Positions 1 through 7,147 are shown, counted from the stretch's first letter. The stretch is 13,676 nucleotides of DNA from Thermoplasmata archaeon (GCA_021811525.1 JAJZOK010000058.1:1-13676), one strand, 5' to 3'. The notes: generated from the letters alone by a model not told the origin. Numbers and translations: made by a program.

Positions 1-2
1 TT

Positions 3-914
3 GACTACTTTTGCAACCTGAGGTGCAAGAGTTGCAATGCCTGGCAGGGAAAGATCTTCTTCCCCGAAGAACTCATTGACAAGCACATCGCTGAGATGAA
101 GAAGAACAAAATCAAGATTGTTTCACTGACCGGAGGAGAACCTACTCTCAACAAGTCTGTTGAATCTATAGTGAAAAGGCTCAAGGAAAACCACTTTATC
201 ACTCACATTGCTTCCAATGGGACCAATCCATATGTTCTGAGAAAAATTATCCCATATCTTGATGGCATGACAATTTCACTTGATAGCAATATACCTGAGG
301 AACATAACGAATACAGGGGCCTTAAGATATTCGACACTGTTGTCAAGACCATTAAGGAGTCTAAGGACAAAGTGAAAGTCCTTACCGCCAACGCGCTTGT
401 GACCAATTTCAATTACTTCAAAGTAAAAGATATGGTGGAGTATGCCAACGAAGAGCTTGGAGTGCCACTTTCAATGTGCTTCCCAGACCAGAGTTCATAC
501 TACTTCCAGGACTTTCAGGTAGAGCCCGCAATGATAAGACAGGCTTTCTCATATGCTGCTGACCACTACAATGATCACGTCTTCGGGAACACTAGAAGCT
601 ACTACAAGGAGGCTGTGGATTATTTGGATGGAAAGATGGTGTCCCAGTGCAGAGCTGGCCAGACCACGTACTACACAGATTACCGTGGGAAAGTTCACCC
701 GTGCTTCACACACATGGAAGTCGTCCTGAACAAGAAGCCAAACTGGGAATACTACGACAACAAGTGCAATGACTGTTTTACCCAGTGCTTCAGGGAACCT
801 TCCATAGAGAACCCGTTAGAAGATGTCAAGCTGGTTTCAAAGATATGGTGGTTCAACCATGTCAAGAACAGGAAACCCTCGTCTGGATATATAACACCGG
901 CTGCTTCGAATTGA
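3..914 (+). CDS. Radical SAM protein with SPASM-like C-terminal cysteines, 5'-truncated by window edge
   Basis: The reading frame is open from the left edge, so the N-terminus is missing; the first ATG inside the window (96) lies downstream of the catalytic motif and is not the real start. The fragment has 303 residues. Residues 4-11 read CNLRCKSC, the CxxxCxxC motif that holds the 4Fe-4S cluster binding S-adenosylmethionine, and residues 44-47 read GGEP, the SAM-contacting motif of the family. Further on, C216-x12-G-x4-C234 followed by C255-x2-C258-x3-C262 resembles the SPASM/Twitch region that binds auxiliary Fe-S clusters in peptide- and cofactor-modifying enzymes. It is shorter than the full SPASM pattern (five cysteines seen), so one auxiliary cluster is more likely than two. 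The substrate is not evident: peptide maturation, lipid modification and cofactor synthesis are all possible. No partner gene is seen on its right. The superfamily call is firm; the subfamily is open. Confidence 0.9.
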   Translation, partial: DYFCNLRCKSCNAWQGKIFFPEELIDKHIAEMKKNKIKIVSLTGGEPTLNKSVESIVKRLKENHFITHIASNGTNPYVLRKIIPYLDGMTISLDSNIPEEHNEYRGLKIFDTVVKTIKESKDKVKVLTANALVTNFNYFKVKDMVEYANEELGVPLSMCFPDQSSYYFQDFQVEPAMIRQAFSYAADHYNDHVFGNTRSYYKEAVDYLDGKMVSQCRAGQTTYYTDYRGKVHPCFTHMEVVLNKKPNWEYYDNKCNDCFTQCFREPSIENPLEDVKLVSKIWWFNHVKNRKPSSGYITPAASN

Positions 915-930
915 GTCCCCGCATTAATTA

Positions 931-957
931 TAATTTCCCTTTTTATTGTACTTTTTT
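931..957 (+). terminator. T-rich terminator after the radical SAM gene
   Basis: Starting 17 bases after the stop codon, the plus strand carries several T runs (CCCTTTTTATTG, then CTTTTTTACA). Oligo-T tracts in the non-template strand are the usual archaeal termination signal. No hairpin of note sits directly before these runs. Confidence 0.5.
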
Positions 958-962
958 ACATT

Positions 963-1082
963 TAGGCTTTTGACCATTTTTTCAAAAAATCTAGATTTTT
1001 AGAAGAAGCCTTATGAGTCTATATTCCCCAAGGGACTAGGCTTCTAGGGCATTTTTTACTAACTATCCAATTAAATAGGCTT
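963..1082 (+). repeat. Three TAGGCTT heptamers plus one inverted near-copy upstream of dppB
   Basis: TAGGCTT occurs at 963-969, 1037-1043 and 1076-1082, and the inverted near-copy AAGCCTT at 1006-1012. All lie upstream of the TATA box of dppB, the last one about a dozen bases from it. Short repeated elements in this position may be operator sites, but the region is AT-rich and the heptamer is short, so chance or a role in the hairpin at 1004-1045 is possible. Confidence 0.35.
1004..1057 (+). terminator. Imperfect hairpin followed by T run; terminator or operator
   Basis: AGAAGCCT (1004-1011) and AGTC (1016-1019) pair with GACT (1034-1037) and AGGCTTCT (1038-1045). This gives a 12-bp stem with a 4-base bulge on the left and a 14-base loop that itself holds CCC/GGG. 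A run of six T follows at 1052-1057. The structure resembles an intrinsic terminator lying about 90 bases after the radical SAM stop. Because it is also just upstream of the dppB TATA box, and therefore upstream of its likely transcription start, a DNA operator is an alternative. Confidence 0.4.
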
Positions 1083-1085
1083 TTT

Positions 1086-1130
1086 AAAAAAAAGTTATAT
1101 ATCAAAATTACAATTTGGTCGAGTCACAAA
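1086..1130 (+). promoter_or_regulatory. Archaeal TATA promoter of the dppBCDF operon
   Basis: An A-rich stretch (1086-1093), which could serve as a BRE, precedes TTATATA at 1095-1101. Transcription usually starts about 25 bases downstream of the box centre, which falls near 1123-1126, only a few bases before the ATG at 1131. No ribosome site precedes that ATG, so the mRNA is probably leaderless or nearly so. The start site is inferred. Confidence 0.6.
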
Positions 1131-2207
1131 ATGGAGTTAAGGTATTTTATCATCAGGCGACTTTTGCTAATTATTCCTACTGCCCTGGGGTTGACCCTGT
1201 TTGTTTTTATTTTGATGAGTGCAATCCCAATCTCATCGCTTACTTCACCATATTACAACCCGCACAGCCCGCTATCACACGCTGAACAGATCAAAAAGGC
1301 AATGATTTTGCTGGGCATAAGCCCAAATCCAGTGGTATGGTACTTCCACTATGTAACTAACCTGCTTAAGGGCAACTGGGGAATCATGGCTCTGCAGGGA
1401 TATCCCTCCTCTGTGATAGATGCAATAGGTCTGGCATTGCCCAACACTATACAGCTGGACATTTTTGCCGTACTTCTTTCCGTGGCAATATCCATTCCAG
1501 TTGGAACCTACATAGGTTCCAAGCCCAATTCATTCGCAGACCAGTTCGGCAGAGTCTTCACACTTACCGGTTATGCCATACCTTCTTTCTGGCTCGCCCT
1601 GCTTCTGCAGATTGTTTTTGGCCAGGGAGTGATATTGGGGAATCCGGTTGGGGTATTCCCATTGACTGGTTCATTCAATCCCTTCAGCATCCCCGTTCCA
1701 ACACCATCCTGGTTTACTGGCCAGTATACCACGCCCACTCACCTTTTCATATTCGATGCCCTATTGCACGGCAATCTGGGCCTTGCATGGGATGGCTTCA
1801 TGCACATAGTCCTTCCAGTCCTGACACTGACTTACGGGCTGCTTGCAGGCATATTGAGGTTTGTCAGGGCGGGCATGGTTGATAATTCAAGAATGGATTT
1901 CGTTAAGACAGCCAGGGCCAAGGGAGTGCCTGAAAAACTTGTCATTAAGAAGCATGTCAGGAAGAATGCGCTTATACCCACCATCACCGTCATGGGGCTC
2001 CTAATTGCATTCCTTCTCAACGGCAGCGTGGTTGTTGAATATGTGTTCCTGTATCCAGGAATGGGTTTCCTGGAAGTAAACGCCCTGCTGACACAGCAGG
2101 TATACGGAATCATCAGCACTACATTGATCTTCGGTGTTGTGCTTATGATTACCAACCTCATTGTGGATATCATTTATGCGATGATCGACCCGAGGATTAG
2201 GTATTGA
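1131..2207 (+). CDS. dppB: Oligopeptide/dipeptide ABC transporter permease DppB
   Basis: This is one of two membrane subunits of a peptide-type ABC importer. The 358-residue length is usual for the family. The N-terminus is the typical membrane start (YFIIRRLLLIIP, first helix about residues 8-32), followed by an external loop of some 80 residues and further helices. The cytoplasmic EAA loop that docks on the ATPase is visible as DFVKTARAKGVPEKLVIKKH, with the family's G and the following NALIP. The protein ends DPRIRY, a family hallmark. The ATG lies just after the predicted transcription start and lacks a ribosome site, consistent with a leaderless first gene. dppC follows after 13 bases. 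The substrate cannot be read from the permease; peptides are most likely, though archaeal members also carry oligosaccharides. Confidence 0.93.
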   Translation: MELRYFIIRRLLLIIPTALGLTLFVFILMSAIPISSLTSPYYNPHSPLSHAEQIKKAMILLGISPNPVVWYFHYVTNLLKGNWGIMALQGYPSSVIDAIGLALPNTIQLDIFAVLLSVAISIPVGTYIGSKPNSFADQFGRVFTLTGYAIPSFWLALLLQIVFGQGVILGNPVGVFPLTGSFNPFSIPVPTPSWFTGQYTTPTHLFIFDALLHGNLGLAWDGFMHIVLPVLTLTYGLLAGILRFVRAGMVDNSRMDFVKTARAKGVPEKLVIKKHVRKNALIPTITVMGLLIAFLLNGSVVVEYVFLYPGMGFLEVNALLTQQVYGIISTTLIFGVVLMITNLIVDIIYAMIDPRIRY

Positions 2208-2220
2208 AGGTGATGAAGAA

Positions 2221-3171
2221 ATGGCTGAATTGAATGTTCCCTTAAAGGAAATGATGGCTACGAAGAAGAGGAGACCGAGAATAGAGGATACTAAGAATAC
2301 TCTGCGCCTCTTCATCCACAACAGACTGGCTTTTACAGGCTTCATCATTACCATGATTTACTTCCTGATCGCTCTTCTCGATGTTGTGTATCCAAGCTGG
2401 CTTGGTGTTTCAAACATAACCAGCATGCTTAACTGGATCCCGGGAGGGAGCCCCACATCAGCCCTTCCAACAGCGCCAACCACTGTGGGCGGCTGGTGGT
2501 ACTATCTTGGTACAACATATAGTCTAATACCTCTGTTTCCAGTCATATTGGCTTCACTGGAATACGACCTGGGTTATTCTGTTCTCATAGTCTTCTCTGG
2601 ACTATTTATTGGCCTTCTGCTGGGGACCATATCTGGTTACTTTGGCGGACTTATAGATGAAGTGGTTATGAGAGTTACAGATGTCTTCTTCAGCTTCCCT
2701 ACCTTAGTGCTTGCAATAGCAATGTCCTATGTTCTTGGGGAAACGATGAATACGATCATCATTGCACTCATCATAATTTGGTGGCCGAGTTATGCGAGGT
2801 TTTCGAGAGGGCTTGCCCTTACAACAAGGAGCCAGAATTTCATTGAAGCAGCCACCGCCTCGGGCTCCTCAAAATTGAGGAATGCATTTGTGCATGTAAT
2901 GCCCAATGTGCTATCTCCAATCTATGTCCAGTTATCGCTGGACCTGGGAAGCGTTGTTGGAATTCTTGCAACATTAGACTTCATTGGATTCAACAAAAAC
3001 GGATATTTGCCTGAACTTGGAAATTTGATTGCACAGGGCCAGACTTTTCTAGCAGATGGCACCTGGTGGCCAGTTCTAGTGCCTGGAGTGTTCCTGCTAA
3101 TCTTCATCGTGGCTGTGAACCTCATGGGCGATGGCCTAAGAGACGTTCTTGATCCAAAACTTAGAAGGTAG
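2221..3171 (+). CDS. dppC: Oligopeptide/dipeptide ABC transporter permease DppC
   Basis: This is the second membrane subunit, predicted to pair with DppB to form the translocation path. It has 316 residues, a normal length. A basic cytoplasmic N-terminus (KKRRPR) leads into the family motif LRLFIHNRLAFTGFIIT at the first helix, then an external segment rich in S, T, P and W, then a bundle of helices. The EAA loop reads NFIEAATASGSSKLRNAFVH and is followed by VMPNVLSPIYV. The C-terminus GDGLRDVLDPKLRR is diagnostic of DppC. The start is supported by GGTGAT at 2209-2214, six bases before the ATG. The stop lies four bases before the chosen dppD start, indicating coupled translation. Confidence 0.93.
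   Translation: MAELNVPLKEMMATKKRRPRIEDTKNTLRLFIHNRLAFTGFIITMIYFLIALLDVVYPSWLGVSNITSMLNWIPGGSPTSALPTAPTTVGGWWYYLGTTYSLIPLFPVILASLEYDLGYSVLIVFSGLFIGLLLGTISGYFGGLIDEVVMRVTDVFFSFPTLVLAIAMSYVLGETMNTIIIALIIIWWPSYARFSRGLALTTRSQNFIEAATASGSSKLRNAFVHVMPNVLSPIYVQLSLDLGSVVGILATLDFIGFNKNGYLPELGNLIAQGQTFLADGTWWPVLVPGVFLLIFIVAVNLMGDGLRDVLDPKLRR
3164..3169 (+). promoter_or_regulatory. Ribosome binding site fixing the dppD start
   Basis: GAAGGT ends six bases before the ATG at 3176 and overlaps the end of dppC. A TTG at 3149 in the same frame would also give an open frame but lies upstream of this site inside dppC, so 3176 is preferred. Another in-frame ATG at 3203 lacks a comparable site. Confidence 0.55.
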
Positions 3172-3175
3172 ATTC

Positions 3176-4762
3176 ATGGTGTTACTTGATACAGAAAATA
3201 AAATGGATAAGCCAGAAGAGCCCTTTCTGAAAGTGGAAAATCTGGTTACCCAGTTCTTTACACAGAAGGGCATTGTTAAAGCATTAGACGGCGTGTCATT
3301 GAGCATAAGAAAGGGAGAGGTTCTGGGCCTTGTTGGAGAAAGTGGCTGCGGGAAAAGCGTTACTGCTACTTCCATCATGGACCTCATAATCGACCCGCCG
3401 GGCCGAATAGTTGACGGCAAGATATTTGTTGATGGTTTCAACATCATTGGTGACCTGAAGAAGCTTGCTTCCATAAAAGTGAAGAGCGAAACCAATGTGA
3501 AGATTAAAAGAAGGATCAGGCTGATTAAGCGGCACAACACCATCATTTCAAAGATCCGTGGAAACAAGATTGCCATGATTTTCCAGGAGCCTGGCCTCGC
3601 CCTCAATCCCGTCCTAACTATTGGCGACCAGATCAGCGAAGCCATACTCCTGCACTCCAGAGTCAACATTGCAAACTCCATCATCCGAAGGGAAACAATC
3701 AATGAAGCCCAGATTTCTGAGTTTGTGAAATCTGTGCATTCACAGAAATCTCTCATCGACAAGGAATCACAAATTCACCTGTGGACAAGGGATTATGCCA
3801 TTCCAGACCTGGAGAGCAGCCTGAGGGATCTATTCGTATCCACGGAAGATGAAAATTCACTTGTGAAAGAGATAAGAAGGGTAGTAGAAGAAGCAAAAAC
3901 CTTTCCCAATGTTCAGCAAATGGTAACTGCAAGAGACTACTTCAGGATGCAGGATCAGCTTGTTGATCTTAATCTAAAGCTACTTGAGGCTGAAAACACT
4001 GGAAACAGAGATGCAATAAGCAACTTCCAGGCAAAGATTTCAGCATTGAAGAGTGAAATTAACAGGAATTTCTCAAGTTACAGATTCGCAAGGCGGTTTT
4101 TCAAGAAGAGAACAGAGAAGCCCTTCAGGGAGGCTGCAAGGAGGAGAGGGATCGAGCTTCTCGAAACCGTCAACATTTCTGACCCGGTTAGGGTATACGA
4201 TGCATTTCCCCATGAACTCAGTGGAGGAATGCAGCAGAGGGCCATGATCGCAATGGCCCTTTCGGCAAACCCGAAAATGCTAATTGCAGATGAGCCAACC
4301 ACAGCACTTGATGTAACAACACAGGCACAGATTCTTGACCTTATCCGGGACCTCAGGACTTTCACAGGATCTTCTATCCTGTTTATCACCCACGACCTGG
4401 CTGTCATTGCCGAAATGTGTGACAGAGTAGGTGTTATGTATGCAGGGAACCTGGTTGAGGAGGCGCCTGTAGCAGACATCTTTTCAGATCCCAAGCACCC
4501 TTATACCACGGGGCTCCTTGCCTCTTTGCCAAGGATCGACCAGAAACTAAAGCCTGATGAGAAGTTGCCTTCAATTCAGGGCTCGGTGCCAAACCTTATA
4601 ACACCGCCATCAGGATGCAGATTCCACCCGAGATGCCAGTTTAAGATGGAAATATGTTCAGTTAAGAAACCGAAACTGGTGGATCTAGAGGGGCAGAAAG
4701 GCCGTAGGGTGGCCTGCTTCCTGTATTCAGAAGAAACGGAGGAATCTTATGTCCCACAGTGA
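3176..4762 (+). CDS. dppD: Oligopeptide ABC transporter ATPase DppD with large helical insertion
   Basis: This ATP-hydrolysing subunit powers the importer. Visible motifs are Walker A GESGCGKS (54-61), Q-loop FQEP (Q137), signature LSGGMQQR (348-355), Walker B MLIADEPT (368-375) and H-loop H406. The C-terminal oligopeptide-transporter domain carries C481-x5-C487-x6-C494-x19-C514, the cysteine set that binds a 4Fe-4S cluster in related OppD/DppD proteins. At 528 residues it is about 200 longer than usual. Roughly 30 extra basic residues lie between Walker A and the Q-loop. About 150 more, charged and helix-prone, lie between the Q-loop and the signature (about residues 162-313), inside the helical subdomain that contacts the permeases. 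All catalytic motifs are intact, so the insert is an addition rather than a sign of decay. The stop overlaps the dppF start by 14 bases. Confidence 0.93.
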   Translation: MVLLDTENKMDKPEEPFLKVENLVTQFFTQKGIVKALDGVSLSIRKGEVLGLVGESGCGKSVTATSIMDLIIDPPGRIVDGKIFVDGFNIIGDLKKLASIKVKSETNVKIKRRIRLIKRHNTIISKIRGNKIAMIFQEPGLALNPVLTIGDQISEAILLHSRVNIANSIIRRETINEAQISEFVKSVHSQKSLIDKESQIHLWTRDYAIPDLESSLRDLFVSTEDENSLVKEIRRVVEEAKTFPNVQQMVTARDYFRMQDQLVDLNLKLLEAENTGNRDAISNFQAKISALKSEINRNFSSYRFARRFFKKRTEKPFREAARRRGIELLETVNISDPVRVYDAFPHELSGGMQQRAMIAMALSANPKMLIADEPTTALDVTTQAQILDLIRDLRTFTGSSILFITHDLAVIAEMCDRVGVMYAGNLVEEAPVADIFSDPKHPYTTGLLASLPRIDQKLKPDEKLPSIQGSVPNLITPPSGCRFHPRCQFKMEICSVKKPKLVDLEGQKGRRVACFLYSEETEESYVPQ

Positions 4763-6197
4763 GAAAGAAAAAATTCTGTATGTTTCCAGATTAAAAAAAT
4801 ACTATGATATTACAGCACTGTTCAGAACAACTGGATACGTTAAAGCGCTGGATGATGTTTCCTTTTCCCTCAGGAAAGGAGAGACTCTTGGTATCGTGGG
4901 AGAAACAGGCTGTGGAAAAACAACCATGGGCAAAACCATACTCAGGTTGTTCAGGGCTACAGCAGGAGACATATTTTTCAACCTTCCAAAGGAAGTCATG
5001 GATCAGATAACTGACCTCGAGGACAGGGCTCTGGATCTTGATAGCAAGGAGAATCCTACGGAGAATGACCTGGAAGAACTGAAGAAGATTCTGGAGGAAC
5101 TTGAGCCTCTAAGGGAGAAATATTCACTCACCAGAATGAAGGATAAGGATCTGAGGAAAATCAGGGCAGACATTCAACCTGTTTTCCAGGACCCATTCGG
5201 TTCCCTTGACCCAAGGAAACTGGTCAAAGACATTATCTCCGAACCAATGAAACTCCTTTCCAAGATGTCAGGTGAAGAGATAGATGAAAAGCTTAATTCG
5301 CTCATTCAGGAAATTGGTCTAAGCGAGGACCACCTTTACAGATTCCCGCACGAGTTCAGCGGTGGCCAGAGGCAGAGAATCGGTATTGCAAGAGCACTTT
5401 CAATAGAACCAAAGATGCTTGTGCTGGATGAGCCGACTTCAGCACTTGATGTATCAGTTCAGGCTCAGATCCTCAACATAATGAAGGATATTCAGACTAG
5501 AAGGGACATGTCTTTCCTCTTTATTTCACACAATCTAAGCGTAATAAAACTGATGTCCAACAGAGTTGCAGTGATGTATCTTGGCAAGATTGTGGAACTT
5601 GCCGACACTGATAATCTGTTCAGTGCTATGCTGCACCCTTACACAAAGGCACTCCTGTCAGCAATTCCAGTACCGGATCCCAGCAGGAAACGTGACAGGA
5701 TCATATTGGGAGGAGAAATCCCGAGCCCTTCAAATCCACCGCAGGGTTGCCATTTCCACCCAAGATGCCTTGAGGCCATGAGAACATGCGGATGGTCCCC
5801 AAGGGATATGGAGGAACCGCTGAAGCAGATGTTTGATGAATACAGGAATCCTGAAGCTGCTTCTATTCCGCAGATCAGTGAAATCCTCCTAGATGAGGCA
5901 GCCCTCACAATAGATGTCATCTTCAGAAGCCCAGTTAGCAATGAACACCTGGAGATTGTGCGGAACCTGGTTGACAAGGAAAAAACCCTGCCAAAGAATG
6001 TAAGGTTTGAAGCAATATCATCAATAGAAAAGGATGCCTCCGGCACAAGAATACAGATGAAGATGATCAAGCCTTCCACCCCTCACCTTCGGGAATACAG
6101 GAAGGACCATTTCGTCTCCTGCCTTCTATATGAGGGGGAACAGGCCAAAACCGGTTCAAAACATGTCGAAACAGCTGAAAGTATCCTACAGAGATGA
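4749..6197 (+). CDS. dppF: Oligopeptide ABC transporter ATPase DppF with insertions splitting the Fe-S cysteine set
   Basis: This second ATPase is predicted to form a heterodimer with DppD. Motifs are Walker A GETGCGKT (51-58), Q-loop FQDPFGSLDPR (Q147), signature FSGGQRQR (203-210), Walker B MLVLDEPTSALD (223-234) and H261. It has 482 residues against about 320 for the family. One insert of some 45-55 residues, very rich in E, D, K and L and probably coiled-coil, lies between Walker A and the Q-loop (about 75-130). The other is in the C-terminal domain: C334-x5-C340-x6-C347 keep normal spacing, but the fourth cysteine comes only at C458, about 90 residues later than in DppD. The intervening part looks like a small alpha/beta domain. 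GGAGG at 4738-4742, six bases before the ATG, supports the start. A hairpin terminator-like element follows 30 bases after the stop. Confidence 0.92.
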   Translation: MSHSEKEKILYVSRLKKYYDITALFRTTGYVKALDDVSFSLRKGETLGIVGETGCGKTTMGKTILRLFRATAGDIFFNLPKEVMDQITDLEDRALDLDSKENPTENDLEELKKILEELEPLREKYSLTRMKDKDLRKIRADIQPVFQDPFGSLDPRKLVKDIISEPMKLLSKMSGEEIDEKLNSLIQEIGLSEDHLYRFPHEFSGGQRQRIGIARALSIEPKMLVLDEPTSALDVSVQAQILNIMKDIQTRRDMSFLFISHNLSVIKLMSNRVAVMYLGKIVELADTDNLFSAMLHPYTKALLSAIPVPDPSRKRDRIILGGEIPSPSNPPQGCHFHPRCLEAMRTCGWSPRDMEEPLKQMFDEYRNPEAASIPQISEILLDEAALTIDVIFRSPVSNEHLEIVRNLVDKEKTLPKNVRFEAISSIEKDASGTRIQMKMIKPSTPHLREYRKDHFVSCLLYEGEQAKTGSKHVETAESILQR

Positions 6198-6540
6198 GCC
6201 TAATCCCCAGGATAAGGAGCTGACTTCAAAAGACCTTACCAAAAGAGGTCTTTTTCTTTATATTTTTGATGATTTTTTCCGGGGCTTCTACTTAGTAGGG
6301 TGTGTTTTCCTTGATGGTGTCCTCATTCCAAGTATACGATTCATTCTTCCTTACAGCGGATTCGATCTGTTATCCATAGTTCCGAGTTCTCTAAATCTAC
6401 TTTATACAATCTACGTGGTGATGTTGATCATTTTCCTTGAATTGCTTCTAATTTACCTTGAAATAAAAGGCTTCAGGAGGATCTGGAAAAAAGGAAGCCT
6501 CATTGCCATGGAGAAGGAAATAAAGAAACAGAGCCCATAG
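6163..6540 (+). CDS. Small two-helix membrane protein of unknown function
   Basis: I do not recognise this protein. From ATG 6163 it has 125 residues: a charged N-terminus (about 1-29), a hydrophobic segment about 41-62 containing Asp51, a second about 79-99 containing Glu93, then a basic stretch (KGFRRIWKKG) and a charged tail. Helix-flanking charges like these suggest a genuine membrane protein. The frame overlaps the last 35 bases of dppF; an ATG at 6130 would extend the overlap to 68. Neither start has a clear ribosome site, and no other usual start codon occurs before the hydrophobic part. A perfect 9-bp hairpin with following T run (6228-6267) lies inside the frame, so readthrough from the dpp operon would be needed unless the gene has its own promoter. 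A role with the transporter is only inferred from position. Confidence 0.55.
   Translation: MSKQLKVSYRDEPNPQDKELTSKDLTKRGLFLYIFDDFFRGFYLVGCVFLDGVLIPSIRFILPYSGFDLLSIVPSSLNLLYTIYVVMLIIFLELLLIYLEIKGFRRIWKKGSLIAMEKEIKKQSP
6228..6267 (+). terminator. Hairpin plus T tract after dppF
   Basis: AAAAGACCT (6228-6236) pairs perfectly with AGGTCTTTT (6246-6254) across a 9-base loop, and the strand continues TTTTTCTTTATATTTTT to 6267. It begins 30 bases after the dppF stop. It has the form of a bacterial intrinsic terminator. It lies within the reading frame of the next small gene, so it may act as a partial terminator or attenuator lowering expression of that gene. Confidence 0.55.
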
Positions 6541-6555
6541 TCTCTTTCTTTTTCT
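6541..6555 (+). terminator. T-rich tract between convergent genes
   Basis: TCTCTTTCTTTTTCT follows directly after the stop codon at 6538-6540 and runs into the end of the minus-strand gene. Its T richness on the plus strand fits archaeal termination of the dpp operon transcript. No hairpin is seen. Confidence 0.4.
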
Positions 6556-7147
6556 AATTGCTTCTGGCCTTAGTTATGGAAACTGCAAGGGCTATGGCAC
6601 CAACCACCACTACAAATGCACCTGGAAATCCCAGGTAGTAATTGGAAGGAATATTGCGGGGGATATTCTGCTGAGCTAGAACAGTTACATTGAATGGTGA
6701 TATGTAATCAGAGCTGAGGACCATCTGGAAATTCTGGGAACTTGAATATGAACCGATGTGAACTACAGTATTCTCGGTTGCATTGCCGGAGAAGGCAAAA
6801 TTCTTTATTACCACTGGAAGGCCATTTTCTTCAACTTGCGCGACAGTATATGCTGTGTAGTGCACGACTGCTCCATTGGGAATGCCTGTAAAGCTTATGT
6901 TGAAAGGAGAGCCGGAAAGCATTGAGAATTCTACTGAATTATTCTGGCCACTTCCCACTAATGCTTTTGAAGTAGTGTTGTTCTGGTAGTAATAAATGCC
7001 CTGGATCTGAAACGATGAGATGACCATTGATATTCCAACTAGGAACACGAAAATTGCTACCTTGAACAATCTGCCCTTCAATGCACTATTCAAGAGCCTG
7101 ATGTATCTGGCTCGCCTCGGTTCTGTGGCATATCTGACCTTTACCAA
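6554..7147 (-). CDS. Membrane-anchored protein with an external domain between two helices, unknown function
   Basis: I do not recognise the family. The 197 residues start with a basic cytoplasmic N-terminus (many R and K up to residue 29), then a helix about 30-46, then about 120 residues rich in N, S, T, V and aromatic residues with several N-glycosylation sequons, then a second helix about 172-190 and a short basic tail. Both ends are therefore predicted to be inside and the middle outside, probably a beta-rich domain. The only plausible start is TTG at 7147: no ATG or GTG lies in frame upstream before the stop at 7169-7171, and later starts would remove the basic N-terminus. No ribosome site is seen. 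It lies 104 bases downstream of the binding-protein gene on the same strand, with a terminator between. A role beside the importer is possible but unproven. Confidence 0.75.
   Translation of the reverse strand: MVKVRYATEPRRARYIRLLNSALKGRLFKVAIFVFLVGISMVISSFQIQGIYYYQNNTTSKALVGSGQNNSVEFSMLSGSPFNISFTGIPNGAVVHYTAYTVAQVEENGLPVVIKNFAFSGNATENTVVHIGSYSSSQNFQMVLSSDYISPFNVTVLAQQNIPRNIPSNYYLGFPGAFVVVVGAIALAVSITKARSN

Noticed and set aside
96..914. ATG at 96 as the start of the radical SAM gene
   Set aside because: The same frame is open to the window edge and contains the catalytic CxxxCxxC at 12-35 upstream of this ATG, so the gene starts outside the window.
785..973. Short plus-strand open frame spanning the end of the radical SAM gene
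   Set aside because: It overlaps the conserved end of the radical SAM gene in another frame and ends in AT-rich intergenic sequence; no motif or start signal supports it.
3136..3762. Open frame of 208 codons on the minus strand inside dppC/dppD
   Set aside because: It lies entirely opposite well-supported dppC and dppD coding sequence, has no recognisable domain, and its composition is that expected from the antisense of those genes.
3660..4115. Mobile element, intein or second gene inserted within dppD
   Set aside because: The frame is continuous, no intein splice-junction residues, flanking repeats or transposase motifs are seen, and the family motifs resume in frame, so a protein-level insertion fits better.
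5639..6079. Open frame of 146 codons on the minus strand within dppF
   Set aside because: It is antisense to the C-terminal part of dppF, which has intact family motifs in its own frame; no promoter or ribosome site is seen.
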